From the NCBI GenBank assembly GCA_035315125.1, contig DATFYI010000263.1:1-20932 (forward strand): a DNA stretch of 20,932 nt, in the 5' to 3' direction. Under the pieces are notes generated by a model. That model was not told where the DNA came from and searched no databases. It worked only from the letters and a program-made list of their open reading frames with translations. This DNA is from DATFYI01 sp035315125 (lineage in GTDB: Bacteria; Chloroflexota; Anaerolineae; Anaerolineales; Anaerolineaceae). Shown piece by piece: positions 15,665 to 20,932 of this stretch; position 1 is the first letter of the stretch; each line of letters starts with the position of its first letter. A program made the translations under genes and the position numbers.

Positions 15665-16081
15665 ATGACCCTTTACATTACTACCCCATTTGAACGACTT
15701 GCCCATAGAAACATACAGCGCTGGCTTGACAATGGTTTGTCTGTGCACGAATCCGAAGTGTTTTTCCCGATCAACGTCAAGGTCGATGGAGATACTTTCG
15801 AAATTACCGCACTTTTACCCGGTATCAAAGCAGAAGATCTGGACATTAAGATCGTGAATGAGACTGTCAGCCTGCAAGGCGAGTTAAAGGATGGAACAGA
15901 CGAGAAGGCCGAATATCTGGCCCATGAGTTGCCCAGCGGGCGCTTTTATCGTGTGATTACACTCCCATCTACGCTAGATGCCAGTAAAGCTGAAGCGAAA
16001 ATGGAAAATGGCGTGCTGACGCTGCGTGTTCCAAAAGCAGAAGAAGCTAAAGCAAAGGTAATCAAAGTTACCAGCAAGTAA
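15665..16081 (+). CDS. Small heat-shock protein, Hsp20/alpha-crystallin family
   Basis: A 138-residue ATP-independent holdase chaperone that binds unfolding proteins in the cytoplasm. The alpha-crystallin domain spans about 34-123: FPINVKVDGDTFEITALLPGIKAEDLDIKI, then SGRFYRVITLP and the signature A-x3-ENGVLTLRVPK at 111-124. The C-terminal IKV (133-135) is the I-x-I/V motif that docks into neighbouring subunits during oligomer assembly. Length and order are standard for the family. It is monocistronic: a strong Shine-Dalgarno precedes it, and a perfect-stem terminator begins 23 bases after the stop. It is divergent from the long minus-strand operon. Heat control is likely from the family, but no known heat-shock operator is visible. 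Confidence 0.93.
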   Translation: MTLYITTPFERLAHRNIQRWLDNGLSVHESEVFFPINVKVDGDTFEITALLPGIKAEDLDIKIVNETVSLQGELKDGTDEKAEYLAHELPSGRFYRVITLPSTLDASKAEAKMENGVLTLRVPKAEEAKAKVIKVTSK

Positions 16082-16104
16082 TCCAGCTTCAGTTACCATT
16101 GTGA

Positions 16105-16142
16105 AAAGATGGGCGGTCCGGACCGCCCATCTTTACTTTTTT
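16105..16142 (+). terminator. Rho-independent terminator of the Hsp20 gene
   Basis: A 30-base perfect palindrome (16105-16134; arms AAAGATGGGCGGTCC and its complement) is followed by AC and TTTTTT. The RNA would form a GC-rich stem of about 13 pairs closed by a CCGG loop, then a U-run. It isolates hsp20 from birA. Confidence 0.9.
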
Positions 16143-16213
16143 AATGGGCTATGCATTTATGTTAGGAACTTTCTAGCACTGGTCAGCCAGGCAATACAAA
16201 AATGGATTTGGGG

Positions 16214-16219
16214 TACAAT
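16214..16219 (+). promoter_or_regulatory. Possible -10 box for a leaderless birA mRNA
   Basis: TACAAT ends 6 bases before the ATG at 16226, and no Shine-Dalgarno precedes that ATG. Transcription would begin at or next to the A of the start codon. No -35 match is seen, so support is modest. Confidence 0.35.
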
Positions 16220-16225
16220 TAATTA

Positions 16226-17017
16226 ATGCTTGATAAAAGCCTGCGTCTTCATCTGGCGGACCTGCCAATTCCCGAAATTCATTTCTTTGAAACGATCGGT
16301 TCTACGAATGATGAGGCATTGGCCTGGTCTGAAAACGGGGCGGCGGATGGGTGTCTGGTAGTTGCAGATACTCAGACCAGGGGACGCGGCCGGTTAAACC
16401 GCCAATGGATTACCCGGCCAGGGGCAGCACTGGCTTTCAGCCTGATCTTGCGGCCAACATCCCAAGAAAGCAGCCATCTTTTCCTTTTTTCACCGCTAGG
16501 CGGTCTGGCTTTATGCCAGGCGCTATCCAAAGGATACGGGTTGGCAGCTCAGATAAAATGGCCAAATGATGTACTGCTTAATAAGCAGAAAGTTGCCGGG
16601 ATTTTAGTTGAATCGTTTTGGTCGGGGAATATACCAGAGAGCATCATTTTGGGAATTGGCGTAAATGTTGCACCTGAAGCTGTACCACCACCCGCAGAGG
16701 TGATGTATCCAGCGACCAGCGTAGAACAGGTAGTTGGTAAGCCAGTCGACCGGTTTATCTTATTGCATGATTTACTGGAAGCAATCTTTGAATGGCGCAC
16801 CAACCTGACTTCCACCCGTTTTTTCAAAGCCTGGGAAGACAGCCTGGCATTCCGCGGGGATTGGGTGAGGGTGGATCAGCCCGGGCTGGAACCCATGACC
16901 GGTCAGATCCTGGGCATCAGTGATAATGGAAACCTGCGCCTCCTGACGAAAACGGGCCAGGAAATCAATGTATATGCCGGTGATATCCAATTGCGCCCGG
17001 CAGATAAGAACCAATAA
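16226..17017 (+). CDS. birA: Biotin--[acetyl-CoA carboxylase] ligase, monofunctional
   Basis: The 263-residue enzyme makes biotinyl-AMP and attaches biotin to a lysine of the carboxyl-carrier subunit of acetyl-CoA carboxylase or related carboxylases. Visible motifs are ETIGSTNDEAL (22-32), the biotinyl-AMP loop GRGRLNRQW (53-61), KWPNDVLLNKQKVAGILVES (111-130) and ILGIGVNV. The C-terminal SH3-like domain covers about 210-260 (GQILGISDNGNLRLLTKTGQEINVYAGDIQLR). The N-terminal helix-turn-helix of E. coli BirA is absent, so it cannot repress biotin genes. A TACAAT box just before the ATG, with no ribosome binding site, suggests a leaderless mRNA. It is followed after 18 bases by the small membrane protein. 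Confidence 0.92.
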   Translation: MLDKSLRLHLADLPIPEIHFFETIGSTNDEALAWSENGAADGCLVVADTQTRGRGRLNRQWITRPGAALAFSLILRPTSQESSHLFLFSPLGGLALCQALSKGYGLAAQIKWPNDVLLNKQKVAGILVESFWSGNIPESIILGIGVNVAPEAVPPPAEVMYPATSVEQVVGKPVDRFILLHDLLEAIFEWRTNLTSTRFFKAWEDSLAFRGDWVRVDQPGLEPMTGQILGISDNGNLRLLTKTGQEINVYAGDIQLRPADKNQ

Positions 17018-17035
17018 CAATCCTGGAGGACGCTC

Positions 17036-17260
17036 ATGTTAGACGATTTACGTAATTCTGCCTCTCAAAGCTTTCAAGAAGAAGAACCAGCACCTGTCGA
17101 GTCAAGCGAGATGGATTCACAACCCCGCAACTCGGCGCCTTTCCTGGGTATGACCGCTGCCCAGCGATTTGTCATAGCGCTGCTGCTCTTTTTGATGACC
17201 TGCGTCTTTGGGTCGTTTTGCCTGCTGGCCACTCAGAAGGTTATGCTGCCCTTCTTTTAA
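17036..17260 (+). CDS. Small single-pass membrane protein with acidic head, unknown function
   Basis: A 74-residue protein. The first 35 residues are acidic and disordered-looking (EEEPAPVESSEMD). Then FLGMTAAQRFV leads into one hydrophobic segment (about 45-67), ending in QKVMLPFF. The hydrophilic head has no signal sequence, so the N-terminus is probably in the cytoplasm. I recall similar acidic-head, FLGMT-type proteins in Chloroflexota, without known function. GGAGGA lies 5 bases before the ATG and the gene follows birA by 18 bases, so it is in the birA operon. Its TAA shares four bases with the stop of the convergent gyrA. Confidence 0.78.
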   Translation: MLDDLRNSASQSFQEEEPAPVESSEMDSQPRNSAPFLGMTAAQRFVIALLLFLMTCVFGSFCLLATQKVMLPFF

Positions 17261-19752
17261 GGATCGACCAGCTTTCCATTCCCATTGCCGTTTTCATCCA
17301 CCCCTCGCTGCAGCTCAGCAGCAGAGAGGCGCGCCAGTGACGCTACGGAATCACCTTTTACTAAATCCATAAAGCGTACGCCGCGGGTCGCCCGGCCCTG
17401 GGGGTGGATTTCTTTTATCTTCAAGCGAAGCACCAGGCCGCCGCTCGACATCAAGGTGACTTCATCATTTTCCTGAACCACGCGCGCAACAGCAATATGG
17501 CCAATTTTAGCTGCCACCTTCTGATCAATCGTAACCACACCGCCGGTTGCACGGCTTTTGGCGGTATATTCATCCAGAGAAACACGCTTTCCATAGCCCA
17601 AATCCGTTACCACCAATAGATAGCCGCCCGGCTCGACCACTTCCATCGCTGCGACCGTATCACCCCTCTTCAATTTTATGCCCGCCACTCCGGAAGCCTG
17701 GCGGCCCATCGAGCGGATTTCTGTCTCTGACATGCGCAGCGCCTGCCCGCGCGCCGTCACCAGAATAATGTCGTCCTTGCCACTGGTCAGGCGTACCCAA
17801 CCCAGTTGATCGCCTTCTTCCAAGCCCATCGCGATTAAACCGGATGGACGAACGCTGGCGAACTCGGACATCTGAACCCGTTTAATGCGACCTTTGACGG
17901 TTGCCATAGTACAGTATTCGGCGACCGAAAAATCGGGGACGGCTACTGCGGCGGTGATCCGTTCATTCGCATCCAATCCCAATATATTGACCATGGGGAT
18001 ACCGCGATCAGTCCGGCCTGCATCCGGTATCTGGTAAACTTTTTCGGAGTAAACCTTGCCGCGATCCGAAAAGAACAGGATTGTTTGCAGCGTGCGAGCC
18101 GGGATCATCATGAGAATTTCGTCTTCCTCACGGATCGTCTGACCGGAAACTCCCCGGCGACCGCGTCCCTGAGTTCTATATACGGATACTGCCACTCGCT
18201 TGATATAGCCTTTTTGGGTAATGCTGATCAGAACGGGCTCATCAGCAACCAGGTCTTCTTCTTTGAAATCTTCCTGAGCTTCCACGGTGATGCGTGTACG
18301 CCGGTCATCCCCATATTTCTCGCTAAGCTCATTCAGGTCAGTTTTGATAACTTCAAGGATCTTTTTGGGATTGGCGAGTAAATCTTCATAATAGGCAATC
18401 CGATCCAGGATTGTTTTGTGCTCATCCTCGATTTTTTGCCGTTCCAATGCCGCCAGGCGGCGAAGTTGCATATCCAGAATGGCCTGGGCCTGGACTTCGG
18501 ACAAATGGAAACGGCTCATCAGCCGTTCACGCGCTTGATCTACATCCGGTGATTCTTTGATTGTTTTGATAACATCGTCAAGGTTGGCGAGTGCGATGAG
18601 TAACCCATCCAGGATATGAGCGCGTTTGCGGGCTTTGTCCAGCTCAAACTCAGAACGGCGAGTAATCACCTCCTGGCGATATTCAATATAAATTTGCAAA
18701 CTGCGTTTGAGGGATAAAGTGCGCGGTTCACCATCCACCAATGCCAATACTTGCACGCCAAAAGTGCTTTGCAGAGCAGTGTATTTGAACAATTGGTTTA
18801 ATACCTGGCGAGGTTGAGCGCCCCGTTTTAGCTCGACCACAATGCTCATTCCCCGGCGATCCGATTCGTCGCGCAGGTCCGAAATTGCATCAATACGACC
18901 TTCTCGCACTAAATCCGCAATCCGCTCAACCAGGGTGGATTTGTTCACCTGGTACGGAATTTCGGTGATGACGATAGAATACCGGCCGCCGCGTATTTCC
19001 TCGATATGCGCCAGCCCCCGGACGGTCAACTTGCCACGCCCGGTGATATACATCTGACGGATGCTCTCTCGCCCAACAATCACGCCGCCGGTTGGAAAAT
19101 CAGGTCCGGGAATGAATTTCATCAGATCATCGATCTGGACATCTTCAATGGTATCGTAATGATCGATCAGATAAATGATGGCCGCATTGAGCTCGCGCAA
19201 ATTGTGCGGTGGAATATTGGTTGCCATACCCACTGCAATACCGGACGAACCGTTTAACAGCAAGTTAGGCAGGCGCGCCGGCATTACAGACGGTTCTTGC
19301 AAGGAGCCATCAAAATTATCGATAAAATCAACCGTGTTCTTATCAATATCCAGCAGCAACTCTTCCGCTATGGTGCTCAGGCGCGCTTCTGTATAGCGCA
19401 TGGCGGCGGGCGCGTCGCCATCCACAGAGCCAAAATTACCCTGTCCATCTACCAGCCGGTAACGCATGGAGAAATCCTGCGCCATGCGAGCCATCGCATC
19501 ATAAACAGCCATATCCCCATGGGGATGGTATTTACCCAGCACTTCACCGACAATACGGGCGGATTTTTTGTAAGCGGTGTTTGCGCGGATGCCCATATCG
19601 TACATACCATACAGAATACGCCGGTGCACCGGCTTCAACCCATCCCGTGCATCTGGCAGAGCGCGTGCCACAATTACACTCATGGCATAATCCAGATACG
19701 CCGAACGCATCTGGTGATCAATGTCTACCGATTGGATTGTGCCAATATCCAT
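17257..19752 (-). CDS. gyrA: DNA gyrase subunit A
   Basis: The 831-residue protein is the DNA-breaking and rejoining subunit of gyrase; with GyrB it introduces negative supercoils. Visible features are the winged-helix/QRDR region KYHPHGDMAVYDAMARM (74-90), catalytic Tyr120 in AAMRYTEARLS, and LPNLLLNGSSGIAVGMATNIPPHN. A coiled-coil region follows, then the C-terminal beta-pinwheel beginning near 495 with the GyrA box QGRGRRG at 528-534. That box favours gyrase over ParC. The residue matching E. coli Ser83 is Met81, while the Asp87 equivalent (Asp85) is kept. AAGGA sits 8 bases before the ATG. gyrB is not in the window. It is monocistronic here and convergent with the small membrane-protein gene. 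Confidence 0.96.
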   Translation of the reverse strand: MDIGTIQSVDIDHQMRSAYLDYAMSVIVARALPDARDGLKPVHRRILYGMYDMGIRANTAYKKSARIVGEVLGKYHPHGDMAVYDAMARMAQDFSMRYRLVDGQGNFGSVDGDAPAAMRYTEARLSTIAEELLLDIDKNTVDFIDNFDGSLQEPSVMPARLPNLLLNGSSGIAVGMATNIPPHNLRELNAAIIYLIDHYDTIEDVQIDDLMKFIPGPDFPTGGVIVGRESIRQMYITGRGKLTVRGLAHIEEIRGGRYSIVITEIPYQVNKSTLVERIADLVREGRIDAISDLRDESDRRGMSIVVELKRGAQPRQVLNQLFKYTALQSTFGVQVLALVDGEPRTLSLKRSLQIYIEYRQEVITRRSEFELDKARKRAHILDGLLIALANLDDVIKTIKESPDVDQARERLMSRFHLSEVQAQAILDMQLRRLAALERQKIEDEHKTILDRIAYYEDLLANPKKILEVIKTDLNELSEKYGDDRRTRITVEAQEDFKEEDLVADEPVLISITQKGYIKRVAVSVYRTQGRGRRGVSGQTIREEDEILMMIPARTLQTILFFSDRGKVYSEKVYQIPDAGRTDRGIPMVNILGLDANERITAAVAVPDFSVAEYCTMATVKGRIKRVQMSEFASVRPSGLIAMGLEEGDQLGWVRLTSGKDDIILVTARGQALRMSETEIRSMGRQASGVAGIKLKRGDTVAAMEVVEPGGYLLVVTDLGYGKRVSLDEYTAKSRATGGVVTIDQKVAAKIGHIAVARVVQENDEVTLMSSGGLVLRLKIKEIHPQGRATRGVRFMDLVKGDSVASLARLSAAELQRGVDENGNGNGKLVDP

Positions 19753-19809
19753 AAAATATTCCTTCTATCCTGCATAATTTCAAATTCTGGACGAGCGAAC
19801 AACCTTATA

Positions 19810-19815
19810 ATTATA
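19810..19815 (-). promoter_or_regulatory. Possible -10 box of gyrA
   Basis: The minus strand reads TATAAT 57 bases before the gyrA ATG, giving a leader of about 50 bases. The region where a -35 would sit has no good match. An inverted repeat (19838-19854) lies just upstream and could be an operator. Confidence 0.35.
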
Positions 19816-19837
19816 CTTCACCTGGCACCGTTTTTAT

Positions 19838-19854
19838 GGAGTTCGCAGAACTCC
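19838..19854. repeat. 7-bp inverted repeat between gyrA and pstS
   Basis: GGAGTTC and GAACTCC are perfect complements around a 3-base GCA centre. No T-run follows on either strand, so a terminator is unlikely. Position, directly upstream of the presumed gyrA -35 region, fits an operator. The order GTTC..GAAC is the reverse of the Gram-positive LexA box GAAC-N4-GTTC, so it is not that site. Confidence 0.35.
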
Positions 19855-19925
19855 CTTCATTTATAAAAATCCGACTTCAATCTATTTAAACTGTTTAATA
19901 TAGTCATAGAAAACCTGTGTGAAAA

Positions 19926-19955
19926 TTCACGATAGCATCTAAGATAGGCTATAAT
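19926..19955 (+). promoter_or_regulatory. Promoter giving a leaderless pstS mRNA
   Basis: TTCACG (19926-19931) and a perfect TATAAT (19950-19955) are 18 bases apart. The expected transcription start, 6-8 bases on, is 2-4 bases before the ATG at 19965, and no ribosome binding site precedes that ATG. A short inverted repeat GTGAA-AA-TTCAC (19919-19930) overlaps the -35 and may be an operator. Confidence 0.55.
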
Positions 19956-19964
19956 TTGCGCAGA

Positions 19965-20861
19965 ATGAAACGATTATTGATCAGCTACCTGATCTTCATA
20001 ATTGGATTCGGGCTGGCCGGGTGTGCAAACCCTACCTCAAGTTCTGGTCCGGCAGCTTCCAACTCAAATACCGCCTCGATCCAGGACGTAGGTTCCGATA
20101 CCCTGGTCAACCTGGCACTGGCTTGGGCAGAACAATATCAACAGAGCAGACCAAATATCCGCATTTCCGTAACAGGTGGCGGCTCCGGCACCGGGTTGGC
20201 TGCCTTGATCAATGGGACGACTGATATTGCGAACGCTTCCCGCGCCATCACAAACGATGAAATAAAACAAGCCAAGGCTAATGGAGAAAATCCAACTCAG
20301 TTCGTCGTATCTCGGGATGCAATTGCAATTATGGTAAATCCCACGAACCCTATAAGCAAGCTGACCCTGAAACAAATATCTAGAATATATAAAGGCGAAA
20401 CGAACAATTGGAGTGAACTGGGCGGCGAAAACCGTCCCATTGTGCGACTCTCGCGTGATTCGAACTCTGGTACTCACGTTTATTTCCTGGGAGCGGTCAT
20501 ACGGCTTGGCAGTTCCACTGATAAATCGATCTTTTCAGAAGACACTTTGCTGCTGCCCTCATCCGAGGGGATCATCGCTGAATTAAAAGATAATCCCAAT
20601 GCCATTGGTTATGATGGCCTGGGATACGTGACACCCGATGTCAAAGTAATTGCAGTCGCAAATGACATAACCGGTCCGTATGTCCTTCCGTCCGCGGCGA
20701 CGGTGAATAATAATACCTATCCAATTTCCCGCGATTTATATATGTATACAAACGGGGAGCCAACCGGGGCACTTAAAGATTATATTGACTGGATTTTATC
20801 GGCAGAAGCTCAAAAAATCGTGGACGATTTGGGTTTCGTGCCGATCAAGACAGCACAATAG
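19965..20861 (+). CDS. pstS: Phosphate ABC transporter substrate-binding lipoprotein
   Basis: The 298-residue protein captures phosphate outside the membrane and hands it to PstCA-PstB. A signal peptide ends in the lipobox LAGC (17-20), followed by a Ser/Asn/Ala-rich linker. Ligand-site blocks are DVGSDTL (41-47), GGGSGTGLAALINGTTDIANASR (71-93) and RLSRDSNSGTHVYF. The C-terminal lobe includes NAIGYDGLGYV. The ATG at 19965 is chosen because the alternative TTG at 19956 touches the -10 box and would not be on the transcript. Its stop is 14 bases before the next start, so it heads the pst operon. Pho-type control is expected, but only poor matches to a Pho box are visible upstream. Length is typical for PstS-like proteins. 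Confidence 0.93.
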   Translation: MKRLLISYLIFIIGFGLAGCANPTSSSGPAASNSNTASIQDVGSDTLVNLALAWAEQYQQSRPNIRISVTGGGSGTGLAALINGTTDIANASRAITNDEIKQAKANGENPTQFVVSRDAIAIMVNPTNPISKLTLKQISRIYKGETNNWSELGGENRPIVRLSRDSNSGTHVYFLGAVIRLGSSTDKSIFSEDTLLLPSSEGIIAELKDNPNAIGYDGLGYVTPDVKVIAVANDITGPYVLPSAATVNNNTYPISRDLYMYTNGEPTGALKDYIDWILSAEAQKIVDDLGFVPIKTAQ

Positions 20862-20875
20862 ACTGGGGTGATCGA

Positions 20876-20932
20876 ATGGTAACTTCTCAAGAAAAATGGT
20901 CTGAAAGGATCATCACCCGCCTGATCCAGCTG
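20876..20932 (+). CDS. pstC: Start of probable phosphate permease PstC, cut by window edge
   Basis: An ATG with GGGGTG 5 bases ahead opens a frame that runs 19 codons to the window edge (MVTSQEKWSERIITRLIQL). The short amphipathic, charged start is usual before the first membrane helix of PstC. The name rests on gene order, since pstS is normally followed by pstC; the visible residues alone do not prove it. Confidence 0.6.
   Translation, partial: MVTSQEKWSERIITRLIQL

Noticed and set aside
19297..19866. Plus-strand 189-residue ORF opposite the gyrA start
   Set aside because: Antisense shadow of highly conserved gyrA sequence, running through the intergenic region without any motif.
19891..19907. 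Possible Pho box before pstS (CTGT...TAGTCAT)
   Set aside because: Each half matches the CTGTCAT repeat at only 4-5 of 7 bases and the spacing is off; too weak to claim.
19956..19964. TTG start at 19956 for pstS
   Set aside because: It follows the TATAAT box directly and lies upstream of the expected transcription start.

Overview
The window looks like a chromosomal core/accessory stretch of a Chloroflexota bacterium, probably class Anaerolineae. This is inferred from gene style: secreted proteins built from 'FGYPI..EF...QYFERAR' modules, a short acidic-head membrane protein ending in a TM segment, a conserved-looking 117-residue protein, and leaderless-type promoters. No rRNA, tRNA, CRISPR array, insertion sequence or integrase is visible. 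Coding density is very high. No gene-free stretch exceeds about 265 bases; the largest are 3620-3881, 15410-15664 and 19753-19964.

Layout. (1) 1-1755, minus strand: a three-gene operon of a membrane-anchored coiled-coil/PepSY protein, a small anchored Ser/Gly/Lys-tailed protein, and an ApbE-type FAD:protein FMN transferase cut by the left edge. The PepSY protein carries an SGATIS sequence resembling the ApbE flavinylation motif. (2) 1914-2138, minus: a six-cysteine small protein preceded by an inverted repeat. (3) 2279-3619, minus: a PQQ-type glucose/sorbosone dehydrogenase-like lipoprotein, divergent from (4) 3882-4838, plus: a secreted two-repeat protein with an Ig-like C-terminus. (5) 4842-15409, minus: an eight-gene run with overlapping or nearly abutting ends. 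In transcription order it holds a conserved hypothetical, a cysteine-desulfurase-like PLP enzyme lacking the catalytic Cys, a C39-peptidase/TPR membrane protein, SbcD, a CNNM/CorC-type membrane protein, SbcC, and two GT4 glycosyltransferases. (6) 15665-17260, plus: an Hsp20 chaperone with a strong terminator, then birA and a small membrane protein. (7) 17257-19752, minus: gyrA, whose stop codon overlaps that of the small membrane protein. (8) 19965 to the right edge: pstS and the first codons of a probable pstC.

How genes work together. SbcC and SbcD should form the Mre11/Rad50-like nuclease although a membrane-protein gene separates them. PstS and the downstream partial gene begin a high-affinity phosphate ABC importer. 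ApbE with the PepSY protein suggests, but does not prove, an envelope flavoprotein module. BirA lacks the DNA-binding domain and is only a ligase. Promoters with perfect TATAAT boxes lie 12 and 9 bases before the chosen start codons at 3882 and 19965, predicting leaderless or nearly leaderless mRNAs. This also removes several upstream TTG/ATG alternatives. Family names come from motif recognition only; no database search was possible.
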